Shown: positions 35,354 to 44,331 of the stretch, piece by piece
Layout: every line of letters starts with the position of its first letter
Numbering within the stretch: position 1 is the stretch's first letter
Source: FEB-25 sp963726315
GTDB lineage: Bacteria; Chloroflexota; Anaerolineae; Anaerolineales; UBA4823
Reading direction: 5' to 3'
Length of the DNA: 64,000 bases
Assembly (NCBI GenBank): GCA_963726315.1
Contig: CAVSBZ010000005.1
Location: 868,001 to 932,000 of the forward strand
Translations under genes and position numbers: made by a program
Notes under the pieces: model-generated
Told to the model about the DNA's origin: nothing
Databases searched by the model: none
The model's input: the letters and a program-made list of their open reading frames with translations, nothing else

Positions 35354-37268
35354 ATGGAATCACAGAAGCCACCTCAAAAAACCGGTCTTAATCCCATCTG
35401 GTGGGTGATCATGCTGGGATTGTTGGCGTGGAATGTTTATGCATTCTGGCCGCGAACTGAGAACTCAGGTCAGCTTACCTTACAGTAGTTTTATCGACCA
35501 GGTCAAAGCTGACCATGTGAAAGCAGTTCAGATCAGTGGCAGCGCCATCAAAGGCCAGTTTGCCCTACCCCAACCCATTTCAGAATTGACCCCTGTGCAG
35601 ACGGTTACGCCAGATGCCACTCCCTCTACTGGCATTATCCCCGCGGTAACCCAACCGATAACATTCACATCATTTACCACCAACTTCCCAGAGGTGGTAG
35701 GGGATAACACCTTAATGCCCTTATTGAACCTGCATAATGTGGGGATATCGGTTGCGCCGCCAACCAGTCCATGGCTCACCATCTTATTGACGGATGGTTT
35801 GCCCATCCTGCTAATGGTAGGCTTCCTGGTGCTGCTGGGAAGGCAGGCTTCGCGAGGTCAGGAGAACATCTTCTCCTTCGGGCGCAGCAAGGCACGCCGT
35901 TTTATCGAAGATAAGAATAAAGTGACTTTCAGGGACGTTGCAGGTGCCGACGAAGCCAAACGGGAGCTGCAAGAAGTGGTCGATTTTTTGCGGTACCCTC
36001 AAAAATACCATAAGCTTGGGGCACGCATCCCGCGAGGAGTGCTCCTAATTGGTCCTCCCGGCACTGGCAAGACCCTGCTCGGTCGGGCAGTGGCTGGAGA
36101 AGCCGATGTGCCTTTTTATAACATCAGCGCCTCCGAATTTGTGGAGATGTTTGTTGGTGTAGGTGCCAGCCGCGTGCGCACTTTGTTCGAGCAAGCCAAA
36201 TCCACTGCGCCTGCCATCGTCTTTATTGATGAGCTGGATGCCGTCGGACGGCGACGCGGTGCCGGTATCGGTAACGTGAACGATGAACGCGAGCAGACCT
36301 TGAACCAACTGCTGGTTGAAATGGATGGTTTCGACGTCAGCCACGAAGTTATCACCCTGGCAGCTACCAACCGTCCCGATGTGCTTGACCCTGCTTTGCT
36401 CCGCCCAGGGCGCTTGGACCGGCAGGTGAATGTGGCTTTACCAGACCGCAAAGGTCGTGAAGGCATCCTGCAGATCCATACTCGCCAGATCCATCTGGGT
36501 CCTAATGTCGACCTCAGCACGTTAGCCCGATCAACCACCGGTCTGAGTGGGGCCGACCTTGCTAACCAGTGTAATGAAGCTGCCCTGGTGGCAGCCGGTA
36601 AGAACCATGACACCGTTGCGATGATCGATTTTGAGGAAGCCATAGACCGCATAATCCTGGGCGAGGTGCGTCCGTTGATCCTGGAAGAAGAAGATCGCAG
36701 GATCGTTGCCTACCACGAATCTGGTCACGTCCTGGTGGCATGGCTGACACCCAATACCGACCCGGTCCACAAGGTGACCATCGTCCCACATGGGCGGGCT
36801 TTAGGTGTCACTGAGCAAATGCCGGAGGAGGACCGTTATAACTACAGCCGTGAGGAGCTAATGGCACGTATCCGCGTGATGCTGGGTGGGCGTTCAGCAG
36901 AGGAGATTGCCTGCGACGATATCACCACCGGAGCCGAAAATGACCTGGTGGAAGCCACCCGCCTGGCGCGTCGAATGATAACCCGCTGGGGAATGGGCAG
37001 CCTCGGTTTACAGGCATTTGCTGCCGATGAAGAACAGCCTTTCCTGGGTTATGAGCTGACCCAGTCCAGGGACTATTCCGAGCAGACAGCTGCTCAAATC
37101 GATCGGGACATCCAGGCTATTCTCAACCAGTGCCATGATGAAGTGAAAGCTTTGCTGGATCGAGAGCACGACAAGTTGGACGCACTCGTTCAGACTCTGC
37201 TCAAAGATGAGACTGTCGAACAGGAAGGATTGGAGAAAATTCTCGGTCCACGCGTGGGGAGAGTGTAG
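35354..37268 (+). CDS. ftsH: ATP-dependent zinc metalloprotease FtsH, with an apparent frameshift near the N-terminus
   Basis: The membrane-bound AAA+ protease that degrades misfolded and regulatory membrane proteins. The main frame (from 35433 on) has the periplasmic part 'LPYSSFIDQVKADHVKAV', TM2 ('ILLMVGFLVLLGR'), Walker A 'GPPGTGKTL', Walker B 'IVFIDELDAVG', the SRH arginines ('NRPDVLDPALLRPGRLDRQ'), and zinc site 'HESGH' with a distal acidic ligand region ('GAENDLVEAT'). The expected first TM helix, 'NPIWWVIMLGLLAWNVYAF', is encoded from ATG 35354 in another frame, which runs into a stop at 35488. The shift (net +1) falls at about 35,450-35,475. Without repair the product would lack TM1. 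Since FtsH is usually essential or important, a consensus error is the simplest reading. Confidence 0.9.
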
Positions 37269-37456
37269 GTAGAATAATTATTTATCTGTCTTAGCGAGCA
37301 GGGTAATTTTTACCCGATGAACTTGTCCCCGTTTTTTTCGGGGAGCAAACTTCATCAAATGTAGCTGTGGATCCTTACTTCCTGCCATTATTGCATAAAA
37401 CTTTTGTACAACCCCTTCGGATCATATCGGCTGTACAAATCTCTTAAATAAACATT

Positions 37457-37488
37457 TGGCAGGTCCGGACCCTCTTCCGAACCTGCCA
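37457..37488. terminator. hairpin terminator between ftsH and the cupredoxin remnant
   Basis: Arms TGGCAGGT / ACCTGCCA with additional pairing inside (CCGG / TCCG region), followed on the plus strand by TTTATATTCC. It lies between two convergent ends and could serve both. Confidence 0.6.
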
Positions 37489-37517
37489 TTTATATTCCCC
37501 CATAAGTTTTTTCTAAT

Positions 37518-37773
37518 TCACTGAGATAGCTGGACCGGTCCAAATGCGTCGATCACCGTTTGATCAACGGGTCCTTGAACGATGCACACGAAGTAAACCG
37601 GATCACCAGTGAGTTCGATCATATGTACTGTGCTGGTCAGCGGTGAAACCACGTCGATCGTCTTGAAACTTGCGAAGGGTGGCGGATTACTGGTGGTTGC
37701 ATTAGCTTGTTTCCAATCTTGCAGATCTTTGAGTGTCTTTCCTTGATCAAGCGTTAGGGCAGTTACTGCATAA
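37518..37773 (-). pseudogene. 5'-truncated cupredoxin-like protein fragment
   Basis: Translation of the minus strand gives about 85 residues ending at a TGA: 'SQNYAVTALTLDQGKTLKDL', then 'SNPPPFASFKTIDVVSP', 'STVHMIELTGDPVYFVCIVQ' and 'AFGPVQLSQ'. This follows the C-terminal half of a cupredoxin-like family in which a 'G-K-T-L..' segment, a 'PP' turn and 'Y.l.CFv.d' precede 'GM...F.V'. The normal Met/His copper ligands are not intact. The frame continues to about 37,843, but its recognisable part stops near 37,773, exactly where the facing WD40 gene becomes recognisable. No start codon or N-terminal half is present, so this is a truncated remnant. Confidence 0.65.
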
Positions 37774-39168
37774 TTTTGGGATGTTACAGATATCCAGTCT
37801 ATTGCGATCGATCCGAATAAAAATTGGATCCTTATCCTGAATAAAGATTACTCAGCTCCTTCCCTTCGTATGGTCAACGCTCTGGATGGCTCACTGCTAA
37901 ATCAGCAAAAGCTTGATTGCATTCCCGGTCAATTGGTTCTCAGCCCTGATGGGTCTTATGCTTTTTTTACTTGTAAGACCACCATTATCCAGATGGATAT
38001 CCAAGGTTGGAATATCTACCGACGTTATTCTGGTCACGGAGAGGTTTTTACTCACCTCTCTATGAGCCCCAATGGGGATTTTGGCTTAACTGCTTCTGCA
38101 GATGGGAGCATCCGCATTTGGAATTTAGGCGATCAGCTGGATTTTCAGATCATAAGTATTGACGCCGATATATTAAACGCTTTGGCTATTTCTTCCGATG
38201 GAAATTATCTGATTCTGAACGACTATTATCATGACGGCTTTGAAGAGCCTGCCATGTGGGATATTAATCAACAGAAGGTTGTCAAGGTGTACTATCAAGA
38301 CCGGTTTTTATTCATCAATGCCGGTGAGGTGAAAATCAGCCCAGATAATCGGTACATCTCTGCACTGGCGATTCAGAAGTCAGATGGGATATCTGTTATG
38401 GGGTTATGGGATGTGGAAACCCAATCATTACTTTGTTATACAGGCTTTGAAGGCACCGCCAGGGCTCTAGTTTTTAGCCCGGACAATCTCCACTTGCTCG
38501 TCGGTACTCAAGTTACAGGTAAAGCCATTGGTCAGTTGTTCCTTTGTGATATTCAAACGTGTAAGATAATGCTTCAATTTGATACAAACGAGGATGTTTC
38601 CAGTATTGCCTTCAATAAAGATGGCTCGCGTGCCGTCTCTGGATCGGGATTATTAGGCAGGATTATCCTGTGGGATGTGACTAGTGGAAAAGAGAGTAAG
38701 CGGTTTTCGTATCCCGATAACAGCCCCGCCTTTGCGGTTGCATTTGGACCAGGTGATTCCACGATTTTAGGTTCTGCATTGGGTGAGATTTATTTGTGGG
38801 ATGTAAAAACCAGTGATCTACTCAACCGCTTTACTGGTCTTTCGACATTTCCCAAGAGTTTGACTGTCAGCCACGATGGCAGGTTCTTACTTTCCGCCAC
38901 GATGAATGGTGACTTGATTCTATGGGATTATTCTACTGGTGAGGAGCTTCATCGGATAAATACGCATCTGGCAATTTCAGAAGTTTTGTTTAGTCCGGAT
39001 GGTAAGAAGGCTTATGCAGCAGCATTGGAAGGGAAATTGATCGAATTGTCAATAAATGAAAAATCCCTGCCCGAGCTGCTTGATTGGATCAAGGTAAACC
39101 GGTATCTGCGCGTGCTCACCTGTGCTGAACGACAGCAATTTCATGTAGACCCACAGTGCAAGCCGTAG
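37774..39168 (+). pseudogene. 5'-truncated WD40 beta-propeller protein
   Basis: The open frame begins at a TAA (37771) and the first residues are already mid-repeat: 'FWDVTDIQSIAIDPNKNWIL', where 'WDV' is the end of a WD blade. About six to seven WD40 repeats follow ('SPNGDFGLTASADGSIRIWNL', 'GSGLLGRIILWDVTSG', 'SATMNGDLILWDYSTG'). The tail 'LLDWIKVNRYLRVLTCAERQ' is typical of the C-terminal end of large Chloroflexota STAND-WD40 or kinase-WD40 proteins. An ATG at 37870 could start a shorter propeller, but there is no ribosome site or full blade. It is best seen as the C-terminal part of a larger gene, cut at the head-to-head junction near 37,773. Confidence 0.7.
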
Positions 39169-39175
39169 ATAAAAA

Positions 39176-39205
39176 TGTAGGGGCTGCTCGCGAGCAGCCC
39201 CTACA
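39176..39205. repeat. perfect 30-bp palindrome (TGTAGGGGCTGCTCG type)
   Basis: TGTAGGGGCTGCTCG is directly followed by its exact reverse complement with no loop. It lies between two convergent genes, 7 bp after the WD40 stop and 22 bp from the hydrolase stop. The TGTAGGGG end is shared with the repeat at 15989-16041. It can form a very stable hairpin or cruciform and may act as a bidirectional terminator, though there is no T run. Confidence 0.85.
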
Positions 39206-39227
39206 GAAGACATGTCATTATATGTTC

Positions 39228-40406
39228 TCATCCCCCACCTTTTAGATACTTGTCAAAGAACTCGACGGTTCGGCTCATCGCTAGGTTGAAATAATTCCCT
39301 ATGTTGTGGTCATCCCCAGGGTATTCGTAATATTCCACCAGCACCGGGTTTCCATCAGCGAGGATTTGTTGGTTAAGGTCTTGTGAAAATTTAACCGGTA
39401 CATCTGAATCCCCCACATCATGATGCAGCTGGAGTGGACCGGAGAGATCCTGGAGATAGGAATTCGCCGAGATAGAGTTCCAGAACGCAGGGTTCTCTTC
39501 TGGGGTACCATAGATACTTGTCCACTGGTCGCGCCAGCTGATGTGATGGTCGGGATCGGGAGAGAGAGTCGGCACCCTGGGAGGTGGATGGTGCCAGCAG
39601 CACAGCATATCTGGATAGGATCCCACCACCCCCGACCAGATCACCCCGGCTTTGATCTCCGTCGAGATAACCATGGCTCGTAAAGTTAAAAATCCACCCA
39701 TGGAGTGCCCCCACATCCCTATCCGCTGCGCATCTGCCTCTGGAAAAGCCTGTAACGAAGACACGGCATTCAACACGTCAGTAATATATCCAGGGTCACC
39801 ATAAGCACCATTTGCAGCACCTTGCGATCGGTCATTGCCGCGGTAATCGATCTTGTAGACGATATATCCGTGGCGTGCCAGCTGATCGACATATGCCACG
39901 TATCGCTCGGTAGTCTTGTATGCCTCTGGGGCGATATAGCCATGGTTGAAAACGATTGCTGGCCATCCAGTGGCAGGTTTTTCTCCAAATGGGACAGTCA
40001 ACAATCCGTAGATTCTCAATCCATCGGATAAATACCAGGCATAATATCGGTTATAGTTTGTGCCTGGCTCCAGCGTTTCTTCAATCGTGATTGCGCTGCC
40101 GGGGTATGTTCTTCCTCTCGCCGCAAGAATGCTCATTGGGTGCGGGGTAGGCGTGCTGGAGGGCGTAATGGTTGGGCTGGCAGTGACCGTGGGTTGGGGC
40201 GTGTTGCTTGGTGACGGCGTAGTAGATGGGGTCAGGTTTGCGCTGGGGATTACCCTTGTTGCAGTAGGCATCGTGCTGGCAAGTAGGCTCGCTGTTTTCT
40301 CCACTACCGAACTACAACTACTCATTAATAAAAGACCGAGTAGGCCAAAGCTTATCCCTGCGATTACCCTGAGTAAAGATCTAATATTTCCAAAATACAG
40401 CTTCAT
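39228..40406 (-). CDS. lipoprotein alpha/beta-hydrolase (S9/dienelactone-hydrolase type)
   Basis: About 392 residues. The signal peptide ends at lipobox 'LLMSSC', then a Thr/Pro/Ser-rich linker of about 60 residues. The hydrolase domain has the oxyanion region 'PAIVFNHGYIAPEAY', nucleophile elbow 'GMWGHSMGGFLTLRA' (Ser near residue 240), the Asp in 'VGDSDVPVKFSQ', and catalytic His in 'YPGDDHNIG'. The closing pattern is that of prolyl-oligopeptidase-like esterases/peptidases ('D..VP...S..l'). It acts outside the cell, tethered by lipid. The start at 40406 is chosen since AGGAAG lies upstream and it opens the signal peptide. Confidence 0.87.
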   Translation of the reverse strand: MKLYFGNIRSLLRVIAGISFGLLGLLLMSSCSSVVEKTASLLASTMPTATRVIPSANLTPSTTPSPSNTPQPTVTASPTITPSSTPTPHPMSILAARGRTYPGSAITIEETLEPGTNYNRYYAWYLSDGLRIYGLLTVPFGEKPATGWPAIVFNHGYIAPEAYKTTERYVAYVDQLARHGYIVYKIDYRGNDRSQGAANGAYGDPGYITDVLNAVSSLQAFPEADAQRIGMWGHSMGGFLTLRAMVISTEIKAGVIWSGVVGSYPDMLCCWHHPPPRVPTLSPDPDHHISWRDQWTSIYGTPEENPAFWNSISANSYLQDLSGPLQLHHDVGDSDVPVKFSQDLNQQILADGNPVLVEYYEYPGDDHNIGNYFNLAMSRTVEFFDKYLKGGG

Positions 40407-40720
40407 AATCAGTGGTTGCTTCCTAAGAAGGGAATTATACGCCACCCAGCTTGAATTGTTGTCGAACGATCGAAATAAATAACTTTTAGCATGAAGGCGA
40501 CGGATTTCTTTGAGCGAGTAATCAACACTTGGTTATAAGCGTTACAACACTGTTATATACACTTACTGAGTTAAATGATTTAAGTAAAACCTTATCGGTT
40601 TGGTTGGTGTTACCTGGTATATGCTCCTACCCGATTGAGCGAATATGGCGAAATCCAATAAGGGTGTTCTATTTTATTAGTCGACTTGGTTATTCATGGC
40701 GATACCCGCTACCATCCTGA
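40407..40720. other. 314-bp intergenic region
   Basis: No supported gene. It holds the promoter of the minus-strand hydrolase and the 3' flank of the SnoaL-like gene. I see no convincing hairpin here. Confidence 0.45.
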
Positions 40721-41110
40721 TCAAAAAGCCCCCATTAAGTTGGGTGAGCTGGCTGGCACTGCCTGCCCCACATCCCACATTTCAACAATCTTTCCATTGT
40801 CGAATCGGAACAGGTGCACCACCGCCACTCCCGGCTCACCTGATTTCAGGATGATATTGGAGTGGACTGCCACCAGGTTTCCATCACCGAGTACATTTTT
40901 TACCATTAACCGCTTGTTTGGGAATTCAGCATGGTTTTCGATCATTCCCTTTTTTAGAGAAGCAAAGTCCGCAGCATAGTAGACGTTGTGATGCCTGCCG
41001 TGCATATTTACATAACTCTCATACGCTTCATCAATATTTCCCGCCACCACCAGGTTTAGGAAGTCTACCGCGCTCTCTTTCTGAGCTTGGATATTAGTCC
41101 TGTTGGTCAT
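40721..41110 (-). CDS. SnoaL-like (NTF2 fold) protein
   Basis: A 129-residue single-domain protein of the NTF2/SnoaL superfamily: 'FLNLVVAGNIDEAYESYV' helix opening, 'MHGRHHNVYYAADF' with His residues lining the cone, and 'HLFRFDNGKIVEMWDVGQAV' as the final strand pair, typical of SnoaL-like aldol-condensing or lactone-handling enzymes ('.fR...GkIve.wd'). It would act on a small organic substrate in the cytosol. The start at 41110 has GAGGAGC eight bases ahead. It is the third gene of an operon after the DHFR-like and SRPBCC genes. Confidence 0.82.
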   Translation of the reverse strand: MTNRTNIQAQKESAVDFLNLVVAGNIDEAYESYVNMHGRHHNVYYAADFASLKKGMIENHAEFPNKRLMVKNVLGDGNLVAVHSNIILKSGEPGVAVVHLFRFDNGKIVEMWDVGQAVPASSPNLMGAF

Positions 41111-41123
41111 AATCGTTGCTCCT

Positions 41124-41627
41124 CTAATCAACGGAAGCCGTCAAAGCTGGCTGTTTCATCAGGTTGTCTGGGTGGCGATCCTCAATCAGGTTTAGTTTGA
41201 TCCCATGTTCAAGCCAGGCTTTTAATCCAGCCAGCACCAGCTCGAACCCAGCTGATGATCCAATCGCCTGCTCAACAACCTTATCACCATCTCCGATAAA
41301 ACCCGAATTAGTGATACTCACATATGTGGTATCGGGAGTGATGGCGGAGAAATTCCACTCGACCCGCGTTGGGTCCTTCTCTATATCCCACACCACCAGT
41401 ATGCGCTTGCCTGCGACAATCTCCTTTACATCGACCATCGTCGATACGCCGTACATCTCCCAATCCCAGCGTATATACTTGCCTGCCTCGAGCTTACCGC
41501 TGCTCCTGGTGAACCAGAACTTGGTGGTGATAGCAGGGTTGACGAAAGCTTCATAAACCTCGTTTGCAGGTTTACGGATCAGCATCCCTGCTGTACCGAC
41601 CGGGATCGTCGTCATATGTAGATCCAT
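41124..41627 (-). CDS. AHSA1/SRPBCC-domain protein
   Basis: A 167-residue START/AHSA1-fold protein: 'IRKPANEVYEAFVNPAIT' at the start, 'KFWFTRSSGKLEAGKYIRWDW' (cavity strand), and C-terminal helix 'FELVLAGLKAWLEHGIKLNLI'. Members bind small hydrophobic ligands in a cavity or act as stress proteins. The start at 41627 is set by GGAAGGAAAT; it lies 4 bp after the DHFR-like stop codon, so translation is probably coupled, and the SnoaL gene follows 13 bp later. Confidence 0.85.
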   Translation of the reverse strand: MDLHMTTIPVGTAGMLIRKPANEVYEAFVNPAITTKFWFTRSSGKLEAGKYIRWDWEMYGVSTMVDVKEIVAGKRILVVWDIEKDPTRVEWNFSAITPDTTYVSITNSGFIGDGDKVVEQAIGSSAGFELVLAGLKAWLEHGIKLNLIEDRHPDNLMKQPALTASVD

Positions 41628-41631
41628 TAAG

Positions 41632-42195
41632 TTAATTTCCTTCCCGCTGGTAGGATAGCAGCACGTTCCCATTATGGAATACTTTTGTACCGAGAAGCTT
41701 GAACTTTAGCATGCTTCCATTTTCGATGAACAATGGTTCCCCTTTTCCTAAAACAACTGGAATGACCATCAAGCGATATTCATCGATCAGGTTATTTTTA
41801 GTGAAAGTCCGGGCAAGGTCTGCACTACCAAAGAGAAGCAGATTATTTCCCTCCTGGTTTTTTAGCCTTATCATTTCCTGCACGGCATCATCCTTGATCA
41901 GATGGGTATTATTCCAATCTACTTGATCCAGAGTTTTGGAGAACACGTACTTGGTGATCGAATTCATCTTGTCCGCTACGATTGCGTCATCCTTTATGCC
42001 TTCTGGTGAAGACCAGTAGCTTGCCATCCCCTGGTAAGTCACTCTACCAAATATCAGCCCACCGGCTTTATCGAGTTGTTCGATCGAAAACTCGTTGACC
42101 TCTTCATCCACCCGGTGCCAGCTAAGGTCCCACTTTTTCAGCCCTTCAAAATAGCCGTCCAGCGTGATCAGGTTGAACATAATTACTTTTCTCAT
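41632..42195 (-). CDS. RibD C-terminal/DHFR-family reductase-like protein
   Basis: A 187-residue protein of the dihydrofolate-reductase-like fold found in the RibD C-terminal domain: 'KVIMFNLITLDGYFEG' opening, 'GGLIFGRVTYQGMASYW' and 'LLLFGSADLARTFTKNNLID', with 'EYRLMVIPVVLGKGEPLF' near the end. These form the NADPH-binding core of the YyaP/YwjB-type stand-alone proteins. The substrate is unknown. The start at 42195 has AGGAAG upstream. First gene of a three-gene set (DHFR-like, SRPBCC, SnoaL-like). Confidence 0.85.
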   Translation of the reverse strand: MRKVIMFNLITLDGYFEGLKKWDLSWHRVDEEVNEFSIEQLDKAGGLIFGRVTYQGMASYWSSPEGIKDDAIVADKMNSITKYVFSKTLDQVDWNNTHLIKDDAVQEMIRLKNQEGNNLLLFGSADLARTFTKNNLIDEYRLMVIPVVLGKGEPLFIENGSMLKFKLLGTKVFHNGNVLLSYQREGN

Positions 42196-42264
42196 AATTT
42201 CTTCCTGTTTTTTATGGTTCCGATGAACAATTATGGTATATGTTCGAGTATTTTTAGAATCTCC

Positions 42265-42317
42265 TGCCGCCACCGGTAAGTGAAATAAAACCCGCCTCAT
42301 TCGATCCGGTGGCGGCA
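42265..42317 (-). promoter_or_regulatory. intergenic hairpin in the leader of the DHFR-like operon
   Basis: Perfect 12-bp GC-rich arms TGCCGCCACCGG / CCGGTGGCGGCA with a 29-base loop lie between the DUF2277 stop and the DHFR-like start. There is no U tract, so it may be a weak terminator, a processing site or a leader structure. Confidence 0.55.
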
Positions 42318-42377
42318 GCTTCGTGAGATCACACTCCTGTGGAAATCTCTGTGATCAGATTTTCCATCCATCAAGCG

Positions 42378-42620
42378 CTAATTGCGGTCACTTTTTACCC
42401 ATCCCCGCTCTCTTACCGGAGCGTCTGTCTCAAGTTCACCGAGCAGTCGAGCACAGATGGCTTCGATCTCATCAACTGCAGACTTGAATGCCACCTCGTT
42501 GGCTTTGGAAGGTTTGCTATATCCGGAGATCTTGCGCACGAACTGCAGCGAGGCTGCATGGATCTCCCCCTCAGTCGCCGGTGGCTCTATGTGATAGAGA
42601 GTGTGAATGCTTCTGCACAT
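42378..42620 (-). CDS. DUF2277-family protein
   Basis: An 80-residue protein matching DUF2277 well: it begins 'MCRSIHTLYHIEPPATEGEI', includes 'AASLQFVRKISGYSKPSKAN' and an Arg-rich tail ('VRERGWVKSD'). The family's function is not known. It begins 3 bp after the upstream two-domain SRPBCC gene, so the pair is an operon, an arrangement in line with the rest of this block of small stand-alone domains. Confidence 0.9.
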   Translation of the reverse strand: MCRSIHTLYHIEPPATEGEIHAASLQFVRKISGYSKPSKANEVAFKSAVDEIEAICARLLGELETDAPVRERGWVKSDRN

Positions 42621-42623
42621 TAT

Positions 42624-43607
42624 CTATCCCAGGCAGTTTGCAAGTTTGTCGAAAGATTCGTTCCAGCCTGCCCGTGCCTGATCCAGCATTTCACCTTCTG
42701 GTAAGCCGCAGTGCTCCAGCATCAGCAAGGTCCTCCCGCCGATGTCAGCAAGTCTCACATCAACTGCCATTTCCATCGGCGTATCAGGACCCATTCCGTA
42801 ATATGACATGGGCACAACATTCCCATTTTGATCGGCGAAGGTGTCAGTGTAGACGATACGGCTCGGCTCGTTTATTTCCTCATACGTACCGGTGTCCCAG
42901 TATTCCTTTCCGTCCGGTCCGCGCATGCAGCTGAGATACTTACCCCCAACTCTCAAATCAAATTTGGCATAAGGTGAGGTGAAATCCTTCGGCCCCCACC
43001 AACACATATATTGGTTTGAATCAGTCCACAGATCCCATACCCGCTCGCGGGGTGCATCGAATTCCCGGGTAATGGTAATGCATCCAGTACTATCAACGTG
43101 ATGTGCGATAGATTCCCCCATACTATGTCCTGTATTCAATTTTGCCAGCAGCTCGTTGAATCGCTCGTCTCCCTCAAGAATCCCTTGCTCCATTCCTTGC
43201 TGGATCATCCCATCCCGATCTTCCACAGTTTGGAAGATGCTCTGCTGGATTACGATCGTCCTGTTTCCCTGTTCATCGAATCTGGTCGTCTCGAGTATCA
43301 CGTGACCAGGCATGCCTTCCCATTCGAACGTGGATATGATCTGCTTATTTAGCTCGAGCGAGTGGTATACCCCGTGGAATGCGAATTCATTGTTTTGTTG
43401 ATCATGCTGGATATAACGCCATATCCCCCCAGGTCGCAGCTCCATCCGCTCGACAATGGTCGTCAGGTTCCTGGGTCCCCACCACTCAGGGATCAGGCTT
43501 GGATCCGTATAAATCTTGTATACCAGGTCACGGGGAGCCTCGAATTTGTGTGTAATTACCATTTCCAGGCTTCCTGGTACGGCAATATAAGTAGGTTTTT
43601 CCATCAT
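42624..43607 (-). CDS. protein with two AHSA1/SRPBCC domains
   Basis: A 327-residue protein made of two tandem AHSA1 domains. The first (about 10-155) has 'ITHKFEAPRDLVYKIYTDP' and 'PEWWGPRNL'. The second (about 170-325) has 'ITREFDAPRERVWDLWTDS' and 'CWWGPKDFTSPYAKFDLRVG'. Both keep the 'WWGP' signature of the family and end with the 'GW.e....La..l' helix. It is cytosolic and expected to bind hydrophobic ligands. AAGGAA lies ahead of the ATG. The DUF2277 gene follows 3 bp later. Tandem fusion of this domain is less common than the single form. Confidence 0.88.
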   Translation of the reverse strand: MMEKPTYIAVPGSLEMVITHKFEAPRDLVYKIYTDPSLIPEWWGPRNLTTIVERMELRPGGIWRYIQHDQQNNEFAFHGVYHSLELNKQIISTFEWEGMPGHVILETTRFDEQGNRTIVIQQSIFQTVEDRDGMIQQGMEQGILEGDERFNELLAKLNTGHSMGESIAHHVDSTGCITITREFDAPRERVWDLWTDSNQYMCWWGPKDFTSPYAKFDLRVGGKYLSCMRGPDGKEYWDTGTYEEINEPSRIVYTDTFADQNGNVVPMSYYGMGPDTPMEMAVDVRLADIGGRTLLMLEHCGLPEGEMLDQARAGWNESFDKLANCLG

Positions 43608-43758
43608 GTTATTCCTTTCTTTAACGGTTGTGTGAATTAAAGTAGTAGCTATTGACCCAGATCACTCCACGGTTGTTTCCTCATCTGGGTTGTTTCAGCG
43701 TATCTCCACATTCTCAACCAACATGCATTCATTTGACAGGCAATTTGCTGTGAATATG

Positions 43759-44331
43759 TCATACTTTCCCATCTGGTTGATAGCACAGTGCCACCGCCCC
43801 TGATGGAAACGTCTGGCTCCACTTATAATTAAGCTTCATTCCCGCATCAAGCCCTCGAAACAGTGCTTTTCCAGCCCCGATTACAACTGGATGTACTACC
43901 AGCTGGATTTCATCTATCAATCCACTGCGGAAAAAAGCCTGGGCAATGGTTGCACCCCCTCCGAGTAAAATGTCACCCCCCGGTTGAGATTTCATTTTGT
44001 TGATTTCATCGGGGATAATTGAATTAAGCACCGTCGTGTTCCAACCGACATGTTGCAGGGTGTTTGAAAACACAATCTTGGGTAACGGGTTAATGGCATT
44101 GGCAAAATTGACCTCGCCTTCGGACATAGAGTGATCGTTAATAGCCGTTGGCCAGTAGTTCACCATGAGCTCGTAGGTAATTCGTCCAAAGAGTATGATT
44201 CCGGCATTTGTTAACAATCTTGCATAGAAGTTATGCAGGTCGTCATCTGCAATGGCCCAGTCCAACTCACGGTGAGGTCCTTCAATAAACCCGTCTATCG
44301 TTGTGTTCATGCCAAATATAACTTTTCGCAT
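43759..44331 (-). CDS. second RibD C-terminal/DHFR-family protein
   Basis: A 190-residue paralogue of the protein encoded at 41632-42195: 'KVIFGMNTTIDGFIEGPH' opening, 'GIILFGRITYELMVNYW', 'DILLGGGATIAQAFFRSGLID' (NADPH-binding loop) and 'LVVHPVVIGAGKALF'. GGAGG lies 5 bases before the ATG. It is the most upstream gene of the minus-strand block; a 151-bp gap separates it from the SRPBCC gene, so it may have its own transcript. Confidence 0.87.
   Translation of the reverse strand: MRKVIFGMNTTIDGFIEGPHRELDWAIADDDLHNFYARLLTNAGIILFGRITYELMVNYWPTAINDHSMSEGEVNFANAINPLPKIVFSNTLQHVGWNTTVLNSIIPDEINKMKSQPGGDILLGGGATIAQAFFRSGLIDEIQLVVHPVVIGAGKALFRGLDAGMKLNYKWSQTFPSGAVALCYQPDGKV

Noticed and set aside
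4090..35490. Programmed +1 frameshifting (prfB-like) as cause of the three frame breaks
   Set aside because: No CTT-TGA type slippery site, no upstream Shine-Dalgarno spur and no common sequence at the three joins, so not claimed.
36116..36652. Long minus-strand open frame opposite ftsH
   Set aside because: It is a shadow of a highly conserved AAA+ coding region with codon bias keeping the opposite frame open; no ribosome site.
37870..39168. ATG 37870 as true start of an intact WD40 protein
   Set aside because: There is no ribosome site, and the frame before it already encodes the end of a WD blade, so a truncated gene is more likely.
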